From: Plenodomus lindquistii
Taxonomy: Eukaryota; Ascomycota; Dothideomycetes; Pleosporales; Leptosphaeriaceae
Direction of reading: 5' to 3'
Length of the DNA: 64,000 nucleotides
Assembly: GCA_025504975.1 (NCBI GenBank)
Contig: JANUWI010000004.1
Coordinates: 2,480,001-2,544,000, forward strand
Part shown: positions 21,670 to 34,096 of the stretch, in pieces
How positions within the stretch are numbered: position 1 is the stretch's first letter
Layout: each line of letters begins with the position of its first letter
Position numbers and translations under genes: made by a program
The notes under the pieces: generated by a model
Database searches by the model: none
What the model was told of the DNA's origin: nothing
What the model saw: only the letters and a program-made list of their open reading frames with translations

Positions 21670-23530
21670 ACTTTCACCATGTCGAGCAAGCTCATCGTTG
21701 CAAGAATTTAAGAGCGTTTGAGTCAGAGAATTTCAAATTGAACTGAGCTCGTCGTGGGGTCATAGGATGGGACACTCGGCGTCTTCTAAACCTTTTTAGA
21801 ACATTAAAGCAAATTGAAACCACATTTGAGCAAAGGTGGAGATGAACGGGAGTAATCCGGTAAGTCTTCGTTTGAAAATGGATACAAGCCCATTGGAAGG
21901 CTCATTTCTTAGCTGTACGTGGTGGTCCTGCTCTTTTCCCAGGTACTGTGTTTCAAAAAAAAAACTTCTATCATTACAGTATTACCGTATCCTCATGTAG
22001 AGTCGTTCAAAACCATCGCCATAAAGGTACGTTCTTGAAATTCCAAATAATTGCACTTCAACCTATCCAAATCCGAAATGAACACGTAAAGAAATCTTCC
22101 TCACACCTCTGTACAAGACCTGAGATCTGCGATTGTAATGCTAGGTACGGAGGGGCAGATGTGGGAGTACTTATTCCGTGTAAACGGCAATGGTGTGTGT
22201 TGAGAACCTCGATACGAGATGCTTAACCCTGCAGTTGGCGCTTTTGAAGTCGTGTCGAGGGGAGACTGTGGCTTTGTGAAGATAGGGGGCATATCGGTTA
22301 TGAGCGTTCTTTCTACTGACACTGAAGCGGTGATACGGCAGTGAGGTAGTAATCGTCAGCTTATCCGTACGCTCCGCGTACTCTGGGGTCGCGTGAGGTA
22401 CATCGCGCAGATGCGTGGGTTACGGGGAGGGTCGAATGTTGAGATTGTGCTAGCGTTGGCGTCGGGTCTAAAGGTCCATGTAACGTTATACGGTTTCCGA
22501 ACTCCAATCGGCGCTTGATACCTATGCTCCAAAGACGCAGCAGACACACCCCTTTTGCAGCTACAGAATTGGACAAGTATAGCCCTGTGCTCCCGGAACC
22601 CCTCTCTTTTCTCTTTAAACCCTTCATCCACCGAACCCAACGACGACTCGCCTTCCCTCCCTCCCCTCCCTCCACTCACCTCTCACTGCCCAGAATTGTA
22701 CACACGCCCATTTCCCAGCGATCGCGAATCCCTCTTCCGGCCTGAACTCTCAAGCCCAACTTTCTCCCTCTCCTTTCCACCATCGCTACAATACTCACCT
22801 AATCATTCCGTCCCCTGCCTCTCATTTCACCCATCCTATCCCCTCATTCTACCCATCACATCACGCGCTCCACCTCTAAATCCAACCGTGACCTTCAGCC
22901 CTGTATTCCGTTTCTTCCTACCATCTTACCACAGTCAAACCATACCATACGCAAAACAAAAAGAAACAGCGTGGATCTTGAATATTCTATGAGACGGAGT
23001 GACATATCGCTGAATAATCTGGGGTGGAGACTATGTCAGCGGTGTATGTAGCGTTGGGAGATGCGTGGGGGTGCTGTGCTGTCTTGGGATATGTATGTCG
23101 GTTGCCTTGGAAGCTAAGGGGGCTACTGGGTACTGTGTGAGTTGCCCCAGTGGTGCGCTGATTTTTTGTCACATTCATCCTGTATCCATGACTTGATGAC
23201 CTGCTGTAGGCTGTCTCGAGTCCGCGGGTGACATTGGGCATGAGAGCTAGGAATTGCACAACACAGCCCTTGAGAAAACGTCTGTCAGGCTGAGAACAGA
23301 TTTATGAAACGTGGAGGACCGTGTACTGTAGAGTTCAATATCGTGTGCATTGTAGAGTCGTTGGTAGGGGGCCTGTCGAGCTATTTGGTTGGTGTTGAAG
23401 CTGCATATCTGACAGCCGACGACTCTGAACACCATACACCACACTCATCACAGCACTGCGAGCATGCAGTCAAATCAAAGCGAACTGTACAATAATAACA
23501 TCATAGGATTGAGAGCACAACAAAGATGCA
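21670..23530. other. intergenic, no gene seen
   Basis: About 1.9 kb between convergent P450 and GatB genes. The stretch 22,580-22,930 is strongly pyrimidine-rich on the plus strand, which creates Ser/Pro/Leu-rich frames without domain character. Confidence 0.5.
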
Positions 23531-25444
23531 CTACCAAGTCGCCTCCTCAGTTAATCCCAACCACTCCTTCAACGTCTGCTCCGCCTCTTCAGCCTCCACA
23601 CTTCCCTCCCGACTCCGCATAATCATCTGGCCCACAAAGTACGATACCTTCTTCGTCTGCCCCCTTTCCTTGATATCTCTCACCATGTCTGGTTTTTCGT
23701 CAAGAACCTCTTTGGCAAGTGCAATGTATTCTGCGTCAGTCAAAGGTATGAGGGTGAGATCTTCTTGCAGGACAATGTCGCCCACATCACGCTGGTCGCC
23801 GTCAAAGATCATGGCGAGGATACGTTTACCAGAGCGGGACGTGATGGTTTTGCTTTGGACGAGCGTGATGATGTCTGCGAGCTTGTGGTGTGGCACACGG
23901 TTCGCATCCCAAGGCTCGTCTTTGAAAAGGCTCCCGAGTTCCATAAGAACCCTGGTGATGAGTTAGCGTGGTCAGGATTGATTGCGAAGTTTCAGGCAAC
24001 GTACCAATTACCCGCGATCCTGCCAAGCTCCACGGCCTTGTCTGTGTCCGCGTCTGTGAGCTTAGCAACGACCGCTCGATAGTACTCGAGACGATCGCCG
24101 TCATCGAGGCTGAGCAAAGTCATGGCATCTTTGGTCGTGAGGCCGAAGTCAGCTACGTGAAGCTTGAGCGCCGAGTCGGGCAATCGGGGCAATGTTTCTT
24201 GGAGATGTGTAATCAAATCCTGGGCATCATTAGCACAGATTGGTGCGGGTATGATTATGTAGTCTTACCTGTCCAATGATAACAGGTGGAATGTCCGGAT
24301 CAGGCATGTAACGGTAATCGATCTCGCCCTCCTTGCCTCTCAAACGCTTGGTTGTCTTGCTTCCAAGAGTCCACCCTCGGGTTTCACCTTCAACAACACC
24401 CCCACTCTCGAGGAGATCAATCTGGCGATCGCGCTCCGCAATAATGGCGTCTTCGACGGCCTTGACACTCGCCAAGTTCTTGATTTCTGTCCGCTGGCCA
24501 AGACCAGTCACACCGGCATAAGATTGATCATTGCTTGACCCCGTCTTGCCAAACTCCCGTACCGAAACGTTGACGTCAGCGCGAAGGCCTCCCATTTCCA
24601 TACCGGTGGTGCAAGCATTAACAGATTTGAGTATGGTTTGTATCTTGCGTACAGCAGCAGCGGCAACGATAGGATTGTGGATCTGAGGAAGAGTGATGAT
24701 CTCAATTAGGGGATGAGATACGCGATTGAAGTCGAGTAGGTGGGACGAAGGCGGTTGCTGTACGGTCTTGGCGGTATCTTGCTCCATTTGTATTTGCTTG
24801 ATGCCTATCTCGATAGGATCCTGGGAAGGTGCGGTGCCGGCGGGGAAGTCGTGAGGAAAGAGGAAAAGCTTGCCATTGGTGGCAAAGGGCTCGTAGTATT
24901 GGGTGATTTGATAGCCGGCAGGCTGGTCCTGGTAGAAGTAGTGCTTGCGGTCGAAGCTGCTCTTGGGCTGGATCTGGCAGTCGAAGGCTATGGCCGCGCG
25001 TAAGGCAGGTATAAGAGTTTCCTTCTGGAATTGTGGCTGGCTTCCTGGAAATGCGACATCAAAGAGGGAAACGTGGGTGTTTGGGGCTTCGCTGATTGAA
25101 GTCGCAGCGCTCGAGAAGAGTTTCCGTGCGGTATTGAGCTCGGCGTGGATTTCAATGCCGACTGTCAGCTCCCACTTGTCTAGCCGAGGGTCACGTGGCT
25201 TTTGTGATGACTTGGAAGACTTCTTCGAATGCTTCTCTTGCTTTGTGGCATCTTTGAGTGCCTTGCGGAACGATGTATCAGTGGAGGCGGGCTGGCTCTT
25301 GGTTTGCAATGATCGGGTCGGAGATGGCAGGACGAACGCCGGAGGATCCAATCGCACATGTTGGGTCTTTCGCAGACATTCCCGACATATGTACGGCCTT
25401 TTTGAGACGGCAGCGATTGTGTGTCGTGTGGTCCGGGACAACAT
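23531..25444 (-). CDS. PET112: mitochondrial Glu-tRNA(Gln) amidotransferase subunit B
   Basis: Three exons: 25444-24269, 24219-24005, 23951-23531; 603 aa. GatB is the tRNA-binding/kinase-like subunit that, with GatA and a fungal GatF-type partner, converts Glu-tRNA(Gln) to Gln-tRNA(Gln) in mitochondria. Seen: a basic N-terminal presequence (MLSRTTRHTIAAVSKRPY), the family blocks ELTVGIEIHAELNT, DQPAGYQITQYYEP, QMEQDTAKT, RVSHPLIEIIT and RADVNVSVREFG, and the C-terminal GatB/YqeY helical domain. The last splice restores GNWVLMELG. The N-terminal 100 residues include a Lys/Ser-rich linker. Length fits fungal homologues. Confidence 0.95.
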
Positions 25445-25503
25445 GTTGTAGGATGTGACGCAATGCGCTTCAGACGCGATGCACAATTGCGGGCGGTCTG
25501 TGC

Positions 25504-27095
25504 TCACTTCCGGACAGGGGTGGCCGACGCCGTCAACAACGTCACTCGTCTGTCCCGTGACTGCTCGGCCGTGACTCCACCGCCAACACCAGGTCTTTCC
25601 TGCTCCGCGTCAACGTCAGAAACACCGAAACTACTGATGTGGCCACTGTAGCTGGGCGCGTCGGCTTCGCTGTCCTGCGACTTGGCGTCTGTCCACAGGC
25701 TGCTTTCTCTTGGCCCCGACATGCGCCCTCCACCTTCGAATCCGGTCTCTGTATCTCTCCCAAACCTCGGGATCTCTGGGATGGTCTGCAGCCGACTTGA
25801 ACGTGCCCGGATGGACGTATACGCCTGGCCAGCGACTGAAGTCCACCTCTGAGTGATCCGGGACGCGACTCGACGAACGCGAAGCCATTCACGATGATTA
25901 TATCTGGAGCTTGTATCGAATCTGACGTATGAGTCGGCGTGCCTTTTTCTTTGCGTGACGTAGCCGCCGATGTTTGTGAACTTTGCGTTTGAGATGCGGG
26001 ACTGTTGCTGTAAAGCATCAGTCTTTGAGAAAGCTTCCACGAAGATTGAAACACAAATTTCCCGCCTAGCGAGTATGCTGGCGATAGAGCGTCTTGTGAC
26101 CCTGGGCCAGGTAGATGTTTGAGTGAGAATGAAGGACTTACCAGAATCGCCGCGGCCAGTATCGCCTCCGCTGGCACCGTCACCACCACCACCACCTCGA
26201 TCGCCCATACAAGATGTGTTGGGATTGAGGTTCAGAACTTACGCAGCACAATGATAGCTGCCTTGACCTTGACCTTGACGACTCCCTTCTTCACCTTGAC
26301 CTTGATATATCTCCTCTTTGCCGCTCTGTCAAGACGGACCTGCTCAGGTGTGCGCTTCGCCTTCGCAGCCTTTCTTGCAGCCTTTTCGGCTTTTCTCGCA
26401 ACCCTGTCGGCTCGAATCTGCTCAGGTGTGCGGCTGGCCTTTGCTGCTCTCGCCGCGGCCCTTGCGGCCCTCTTCGCTGCCTTGTCGGCTCGGACCTGTT
26501 CAGGCGTGCGATTCGCCTTTGCTAATTGTAGGGCCTTTTCGGCTTCAATTTCCTTATGCAGCTTTTCCGAGTGTATCTTCTTCCACTCCGCGACGTTGTG
26601 AGCGTGGATATGTTCAGGCTCCTGGATATCCTTGATGGTTGATGAAGAAGCCTCGCTCCCTGCCTTGGCGACAGCGGCTGTAGGTGGGACGGCGCCTTTG
26701 TCTGCAACGATAGCAACGGGTGACACGGGATCTTTGCCTAGGGCAGACACGGCTGGTGTCGGTGTAATGGTGCTCTTGTCTGCAACCGCAGCCGGCGTAG
26801 GTGGACCAGGTGCCTTCTCTGCAGCCACTGCCTTTGCTGGAGCACTGGAGGCCTGCTCTATAACTATGACAACGGGTACAGGTTGAGTAGGCCCACTGTC
26901 TGCCGGGACAACGACCACGGGGACAGCAGGAGTGGGACCCTTGTCGTCGGGCACAACAACAACAGGTGTAGGCGGAACGGGGCCACTATCTGCCGGCACA
27001 ATAGCAACAGGTGTGGGTGGGACGGGACCACTGTCCGCAGGCACGACAACAACGTGTGTAGGTGCAGTGGAGCCACTGTCTGGAGCGGTAGACAT
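25504..27095 (-). CDS. repeat-rich basic protein, unknown function (3' exons uncertain)
   Basis: The first exon (27095 to about 26240) is a clean ATG frame of about 285 aa. Its N-terminal half holds four 15-residue repeats of the type VVVVPADSGPVPPTP (minisatellite-like in DNA). Its C-terminal half is helical and very basic, with three units RTPEQVRADKAAKRAARAA of about 26 residues. The frame ends six nucleotides after a perfect GTAAGT donor (26239), so an intron is likely. A 47-nt intron ending at GAG continues into the open frame 26193-25504 (Gly-rich, then RKRHADSYVRFDTSS, ending SATPVRK) in phase. A second donor-like GTAAGT inside that frame leaves the 3' model open. The stop is only 59 bp from the GatB start on the same strand. 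I recognise no family; two separate genes remain possible. Confidence 0.5.
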
Positions 27096-27205
27096 CTGTG
27101 ATGCAATGGAACTCGGGAGTTGGTCAAGAGCGGACGTGAGAAGGAGCTGATGCAGATACTCAGACTTGAATGGTGATGGAGAGTGTCGAACTGTGTCTCA
27201 GGTAT

Positions 27206-27616
27206 TTAAAACTTGCCGGTAGCAGCCTTCTTCAGCTGGTTCTGGACCTTGCTTAGCTTGCGTTCGATGGCCCTCTTTCGAAGCCAAAGTTTGCCCTTTC
27301 GTTCAGCTCTAAGCTGTTCCTTCTCTAATTTGTGGAGCTGCGTTCTTGCCCGTTGCAGAGTCTTCTGAGCTGGCGTGCGAGACTGGAAGATGCGCGGACG
27401 CGTCCTAGCCTGGCGTTGCGAGGCTCTCGCAGCAGTGGTGGGGCCTTTGGAGCGAAGTCCTGTGCGGGATAAGGATTGCAGACGGTATGATAAGCTCCGT
27501 CGTTTACGTGCTGCTGGCTTTGGCTTGCGGTGCAGTCCACGGAACTGTCCCGGGATGGAACGGCGCTGTTGACTTTCACGACGATTTGTGGGGCGATTCG
27601 GAAAGGTTGTTGGCAT
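27206..27616 (-). CDS. small highly basic coiled-coil hypothetical protein
   Basis: Single ATG frame of 136 aa, about 30% Lys+Arg. The N-terminal half is disordered and Arg/Ser/Gln-rich. The C-terminal half (from SRTPAQKTLQRARTQLHKLE) looks like a charged helix or coiled coil. The RTPxQ-x-x-R start of that helix echoes the RTPEQVRAD units of the neighbouring gene on the same strand, suggesting a shared origin. Could be nuclear or nucleic-acid-binding by charge. No family recognised, and chance openness is not excluded. Confidence 0.45.
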   Translation of the reverse strand: MPTTFPNRPTNRRESQQRRSIPGQFRGLHRKPKPAARKRRSLSYRLQSLSRTGLRSKGPTTAARASQRQARTRPRIFQSRTPAQKTLQRARTQLHKLEKEQLRAERKGKLWLRKRAIERKLSKVQNQLKKAATGKF

Positions 27617-30600
27617 AAACAGGAAAGAAATCGGCCTACACGCAAATCTGTTGCTCTGATTGCCGCGGATACGATAGTGGAAGGTGATAGGAGGATGAGC
27701 AGGTAGGAAAGTGAGTTAATGATATGAGTGGGAAGTGTAATTTGTGAGTAAGACGGTCGTGTGCAACCGATGCGTGGGTGGGTATCGATGATGGTGCGGT
27801 AAGAGAGAATGGAGGAACGAGAAAGAGAAGAGTTCCTCGACTCCTGCGATGGGTCTGTCATCGAAGGAAGCTACGAAGATTGACAACTGGGAAAGTCCAG
27901 AAGGCACGCACGCCTTGGCAAACCTCGTGCACTTTTCTGGACTAAGAAAGAGCGACACGACCAAGATGGAACGTCAGGCCGCACATAAATATACCATTTT
28001 TGAGACTTGTACAAAGACAAACAATCGTATAGCGTGCACTTAGCAACCTACACGTTTTACAGTTATGGAATCGTGCGCTCTTAATCGCCATCGGGTTTCC
28101 GACTCTCACAAGAAACCATACTTATGGCCCAAGAATCCTGTAGACGACGAAAAACTACACGGTAATATGATATGAAAGAATCGAGCTCCACGATTCAATT
28201 TCGAGAACGGCCGAATCTACCGACGACGTGAAAAGGTTCACCAATGAAATATACGCTATTTCGCTTCTTACCATACCAAATAATCTTCACACTTCGTGGA
28301 ACAATGTTCCGAAAAGCAGATCTCTGAACAAGCTTCCGAATTTTCCGATAGCGCCAGCAGTTTACTAAAATTTCCAATCTCCTCTACTTCGTGTCTCTGA
28401 GGCTGCTCAAATGTAAGGAATCCCAGCCTGGAGAATCCCTCGCCGTCTTTTGTAGCCAATATAAGCCCCGAGGGTCCCATCCCGGTACCTTGGTTAAAAG
28501 TACAAATTTGAAAACATTGTAACTGGACTCGAATGAGAACGGCGGCTCGGTCGTGTGCTGAGGATCCTGGTCCTAGACTGTCGAGTGAGAAAGCATAGGA
28601 AGGTAGGACCTTGAGCGATACTAAGTAATGGCTTTTGAATGAACAGTGGCGCAAGACTGGTCTAAGCTGATTCTGCTATGCCTTGTTATCTCTTTCGTGG
28701 TGTGAGAACAACGCTCAGCTTAAAGTGGATTATGGCTGAATGTAGGTACTGTAAAGCCCCGCAGTGGTGTGAGTGTCGGTACAACCACTCAGCCGCAGAT
28801 TTAGCGTTAGCAGCGATGGATTCCAGCTGATCTTCCTTAAGCTACCATAGGTGTGCATGTCCTCCTTGTATAGCTCTTCTAGCAGACGGACTTAGAATTA
28901 GCATAGAAGCACGAGAATCTCTAAAGCTTAGGCCCAGTCGTTAGGATAGGATGATAAAGCAAAGGTAGATGGATGGACGGAGGATCGGAGGATGAAACAC
29001 ACTAGGTATGGACCGCAAGTCATCACATACCAACTCTTCAGTTTATGAGTGAGAACTTGTACAATAAATAGCTCGTCATGTCCAGTGCCTAGATAAGCCA
29101 GGTAGCCCATATGGTCGTAACGCGAAGGAATCCGCCACTTCGCCTCGCGCAACAATGTAGCTGAACAAGTCAACGGGGATGCTTGAAATCCACGTCGTAG
29201 TCCTGAGAACTAGCAATGGGACAAGCATAAGGCGAACTTCTATTTTGATCAGTTCCGTGCCGCCCAGCACACTAGGTATCTGTGCTCTTTTAAAGACACG
29301 GCTACCACCCAACGTCAAGGCCCCCAACCCGTGCCACGCAATAGGATCCCCAAATAGCCCTCTAGCAATCCACATGCTCTTACGCACTGCAAGCTCGGAG
29401 TACTTCACATTGTACAACGGTATCGCAGTCCTAGCCATCAAGGTACTGGACGGATCAATGTTCACTCACAGCAAACATGCTGCCGCCTGTGCAGCCCATG
29501 TCGTCGAGGAAAACGTTTTCTAGCACCGGCGGACGTCCTGAATCTGCGCCATTGCTTGGCTTACCTTATTGGAATTGCTGGGTTGCGCTAGGTATTTTGC
29601 ACCTGCTCTAGTCTTTTCAAAAATCGTGGTCAATCGGATGGTCATACTGCTGTTTTGTTTGTCCGCCGGCTCACACGACGTATTGACATGAGTGGTGCAA
29701 AAGTTTCCGAACCGACGGTGTAGGTTCTGGACCGCATCGTATCCGGTTCCGTGATTCTTGATGGCTTGCATCGGGGTCGCCTAGTTCCACCCAACCAACA
29801 AGATACTTCAAACCGTGTTCAAATGTCCGCGGGGTTAGTAAACGTATTTCAAGGAACCGGACTGAAAGTATCTCCAATCTGGCCGACTTCGCTGGTAAGA
29901 TGGGATCAAGCAAACAGCCGGCTTTGAAATATGGATATGCACATGCGACGCGTTGAAATTGCGCCAATATGCGTTGGTTGTCTAGTGATTACTTTAGGCC
30001 AATTTTGGGGAGGGGGAGGTGGCGGCGGCGGGGGGCCAGAGTCCGGGAATCAGCGAAAGCGGGTCAGGAGTTATGCTTAAGTTGCTTGCAACCTTATCTC
30101 TAAGCTTACATGGGGTGTCAGCGACCCTGATTGCTGGTTGGGGAAGGCGCAGTGGTATATGTGGCATGCGGCTGTATGCACTGCGAGGATGTTTGATACC
30201 AGGGTTGTGAGGCAATCACCTGAGTTTTCCTGATGTGTCTCGATAGGAATTTGCGCAAACATGTGATGTTGTTGCAACGGTATCTGCGTGCCGGAAGCGG
30301 ATTCTGATCAAAAGGCGTGCCCAGAAAACGAGTCAAGAGCCCGCTCCTGGGCGATCTTGATGACATGACGCGGCCCCCAACCTGACTGACGGGCAACAGA
30401 CAAGCCCCCGCTCGTTGTTTAACATGAGAATTGGGGACACTTGGCTAGTGCTCGAAACAAACAACCGTGTTTGCTGCTTGGCAGGCTTGAGTGTGACCTG
30501 CGCCAATGGCGTAGGACTCGGCCCTTTGTCTTAGCTGAGACGCCAGGCGTCGCTCGCAGAGAACGCTCTGAAATGTGTAGCGGAGTTTGCTTACTGCCTT

Positions 30601-32737
30601 AGGCATCTCCTAACGAGGATTTGCACTGGAGGGATCGATTGGTCGTGAATAGCTGTAGTGGAGGAAATGGCTGCTGCCTGCATCGTCTTTGCGGTCCGAG
30701 ACATTGCAGAGCCCAGACGGACAAGTCTCATAGGGCCGTATGCGGAAGGCAGCGGATGCCACAAGCTCGCCCTGCTCAGAGTCAATGTTCCAAGGAACAT
30801 TCGCGATGAGCGGCACGAACGTCTACCGTGCAATTCCCAGCAGCGGGAATGCTATGGCCGTCTTGTCATACCGTCAGCGTGGATAAGTCGGATCCTCGTG
30901 GCACGGTGTAAGCTTAACCCGCAGGCACCAAGCTTAATCAATGCAATAGGCCGAGCCTCCAAGCGAATGGCTGAGAAATAACAAGTGCTCGTTTACGTTA
31001 CGGTGGAGCCTGGCGGACCTAAACCAAGAAATGGAGGAGAGATGCTCTTAGTTAGCGGATACGAACGCTTCCAGGTTCCACGTATGCCATTATGCGGCGA
31101 TGACGGTACATGAGGATGAGTTGGATAAGCCGACGGATATTTGCTGTGCATCCCCACACTCTGGAAATCGGCGACACAAATGAGGCTGTGTTCAGAGTTT
31201 GGCCGCCCGTATCACGGCGAGCACAACGATCTTGGGGAGGCCCCCTGACCGAGGGATTTCAGCGCAGCGGAACCAGCTGAGTGCCCAGAAGTCTTTGTCC
31301 GTCTCCCAAGCACGCCCAGAGGCACAGTGGTGTGGACCACGCCAAAAAAGCTAATGGGGCGCAGCAGCCAAGTAGCGCCGTCTCAGCAAAAGCGACAGCA
31401 TCGCGCCGATACGCCGGCTGGGCCAGTCTTGGTGCAGAAGGGAGAAGACACCAGCGGCCTTGGGCGATACGCATGCGGTCCCAAGTATGACCAGACGGAC
31501 TGCGCCGGACAAGACAGACACACCGCGAAGGCTTGGGAGGTGTCAGAACTAGGGTCGAGTGGGTCTGTCCATACGATCGAAGGCTTGTCAAAAATAAAGA
31601 TTGGGTTTAGGTTGGCTAGCGTCGTTTAGAGTTGTCCAGCGCTGAAAGCTTGGCTGATCGAGGCCAACGCCGCTGGAGGTCTACGGCGGACTGGGCAGCG
31701 CCTCTGGAGGGCACCAGTTGGCTGACGGGCACGCGGACGGCACAAGTGTTGATTTGAGCTTGTTGTTGGAGACTGTGGCCATGCACGCTGCTGGTGAAGG
31801 ATTTGATTACATTGCACGCATGACTGTGCCCATAGTGCTGGATCTTCAGGGCGCCGAGGCATCGTAATCCTGCTGGGGTCACACTGCGTTCTGATGAGCC
31901 CACAACAACGCACCCCTTCCAGTCGACGGTGGCCGAAGAAAGCTTGTCCCGGCTGCTTGTGGGCCTTATTCCACTATCAGACGCCACTCCAGCTCTGGGC
32001 GGCGATCAAGAGCACCACCCCAGCGCCGAGAAAGGACCAAAGACAATCCAGGAATCCAAGCTCCCGCTGGTGCACGCCGGGCGCCCTGCTGTAATCTAGC
32101 GAGTACGTACATGCGTAGGCCTACTTAGAAGCGGACGACCGCTGCTGCCTTTTGGAAAGTTTTGCTCCCCTGCGACCCTGCCCACCTGACCCTACACACC
32201 TCTCGATATCCACCGTGATCCATCAACTTAGTCTACATACGCCGACCATACCCGCTCGCCAGCAGCAGCCGGATTTTTGTTTCGTCGACCTTGTTTCACG
32301 CACTGCCTGTCGACGGCATAGCAGACGACAACGCCCCTCGTCACGTTCACAGGTCCTACTCTACAGTAAGTTTGCTCTATTCCTGGCCCACGTCCCCGTA
32401 CCCAAGTTACCGTGTCACGTTTGGCGCCGTCTTGTACCATGCAATGGGGGCTGCACAGGATTTGCGCGCGGTAGAGCCGCGAGCTACGTCAAGCCTTGCA
32501 CTTCGGTGCGTGCCGGAATGCCCTGCATGCACTGCAAGACGGCCTTGCACCCACCAAGCCACTCCTCTCCACTTGCACTCTGCAGTCGCATAATGGCCAC
32601 CACCACCAAGACGCCTCACGACTAACACAACACCACAGGCACCCATGACCTTGTGACTGACCGCCACACATTCCAGCTTGCAGTAGCGCCCAGGTCACCA
32701 CTTGTCCAGCCTCGTATCACACCCAGCGATCACCACC
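27617..32737. other. gene-poor block, no gene recognised
   Basis: Five kb in which both strands carry only short overlapping frames and no domain I recognise. Base composition looks ordinary, not AT-rich, so this does not look like classic RIP-degraded repeat. The last 400 bp or so form the presumed promoter and long leader of the Pac2-like gene, including a CTCTACAGTAAGTTTG splice-like site near 32360. Confidence 0.5.
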
Positions 32738-34096
32738 ATGGAAACCTACCACGGCCACGTGCGCACGCCCAACGATGCCATTATCCTGTTCGAGGCGTGC
32801 CGCATCGGCATTCTCCCCCGCGTGCAGCGTCGCCTGTCGGAGAAGGAGCGCCAGCAAATCAAGTCTGGCTCCGTGTTCGTGTGGGATGAGCGCGAGGCGG
32901 GCATGAGACGGTGGACTGATGGCAAGTCGTGGAGTGCCAGCCGTGTCTCTGGCAGCTTTCTCACCTACCGCGAGATGGAGGGCAAGCGGGGCGGCAGCGC
33001 TGTGCCCACGGCGCCCGTCGCAAAGCGCGCCAGCGGAAAGTCGCCAGATGGCTCCTCCAACGGCGACTCTGAAGGCGAGGGCCCCGACGGCTATCGCTAC
33101 AAGCCCGACGGCCTGATGAAGCAGTCGTTCAGCATCACCACCTCGAGCGGCCAGCACCTCCACCTCATCAGCTACTACTCGCGCTCAAATTCAAACAACC
33201 TCCCCCAGCCCACCAACGACGCGCAACTACGGCACATCCGCCCGCCAAAGAACATGTACCCCGAATCAACCGTCAACGAGACCCAGGCAGTGCCCGCCGT
33301 CACCCGCGGCCCCATGCCAGGCTCGCCGTACAGCGCAGCCGCACACAGCATGGGCCCAGCTTCGCCATACTCACGCCCCGGCCCTGTCGCGCCGCCCATG
33401 TACGCAGTCCCCGTCTACCCCCCGACGCCGCCCAACGGCACCCCGCCTATGCACTACTATGCCCAACACCCATACTTCTACCCAGGCATCGTCTATGCGC
33501 AGCCGCCATACCACCCACAGCAAGGCCACGTCTTTGATCGTGCACCGCCGCAAATGCACCACCCCCATGCGCCACCAGGCCACCACCCCATGCTGATGCA
33601 GCACCCTGCCTACGCCCACGCTGCACATGCGGCGCAGCAGTACATGTCTACTCCTCCAGCTCGCACACCGTCTACTGCCGAACAAGCCCAACATCATCCC
33701 CACCCCGCCCCTGTTGCGCCTCCTCCAGCACCCGCTGCATCCCTTCCTGAGCAAGGTCCCCAACTGCCTGCGATCAATGGTATTGCGCCTCTCACAGGAG
33801 CAGGCTCCAGCAATGCGAACAAGCCACCGACTCCAGAGCCCTCAGACAAGGCACCGTCTCAAGCACCCGAGTCCAACGGCCCCGCAGCTTCACGGCCGCT
33901 CCCTACTCTTGGCTCGCTGCTCAACGGCGATGCACCCGACAAGGAGCCACAAGCCAACAGCCGTTCCGGCAGCCGCAGCCCAAATACCGCAACAAGATTT
34001 CCCCGAGATCTCGCACCAGAGAGGATTGCTAAGAACAGTTCTGCGGCAGATAGCAGTGCGCTAAACAAGCTCAACAGCGTCTTCGTTCGATCATAG
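32738..34096 (+). CDS. PAC2: Gti1/Pac2 (WOPR) family transcriptional regulator
   Basis: Single exon, 452 aa, ATG in context CCACCATGG. WOPR box part A covers residues 1-90: ETYHGHVRTPNDAIILFEAC, then KSGSVFVWDEREAGMRRWTDGKSWSASRV and FLTYREMEGK. Part B is around residue 125-150: GLMKQSFSITTSSGQHLHLISYY. The family binds DNA and controls morphological switching, conidiation or sexual entry (Wor1, Ryp1, Gti1, Pac2). The FEACRIGILPRVQRRLSEKERQ form matches Pac2-type rather than Ryp1/Sge1-type proteins. The C-terminal 280 residues are Pro/His/Ala/Tyr-rich and disordered. The long pyrimidine-rich leader upstream is typical of regulator genes. Confidence 0.93.
   Translation: METYHGHVRTPNDAIILFEACRIGILPRVQRRLSEKERQQIKSGSVFVWDEREAGMRRWTDGKSWSASRVSGSFLTYREMEGKRGGSAVPTAPVAKRASGKSPDGSSNGDSEGEGPDGYRYKPDGLMKQSFSITTSSGQHLHLISYYSRSNSNNLPQPTNDAQLRHIRPPKNMYPESTVNETQAVPAVTRGPMPGSPYSAAAHSMGPASPYSRPGPVAPPMYAVPVYPPTPPNGTPPMHYYAQHPYFYPGIVYAQPPYHPQQGHVFDRAPPQMHHPHAPPGHHPMLMQHPAYAHAAHAAQQYMSTPPARTPSTAEQAQHHPHPAPVAPPPAPAASLPEQGPQLPAINGIAPLTGAGSSNANKPPTPEPSDKAPSQAPESNGPAASRPLPTLGSLLNGDAPDKEPQANSRSGSRSPNTATRFPRDLAPERIAKNSSAADSSALNKLNSVFVRS

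Noticed and set aside
19766..21700. P450 as part of a secondary-metabolite cluster
   Set aside because: No polyketide, peptide or terpene synthase, cluster regulator or transporter adjoins it; the MFS and SDR genes are 13 kb and 32 kb away among unrelated genes.
22515..22992. Pro/Ser/Leu-rich plus-strand frames
   Set aside because: They reflect a pyrimidine-rich intergenic stretch; two frames are equally open and no start context or domain is seen.
31259..31629. Overlapping frames on both strands in the gene-poor block
   Set aside because: Both strands are open over the same bases with no recognisable motif, the usual mark of chance frames in GC-richer spacer.
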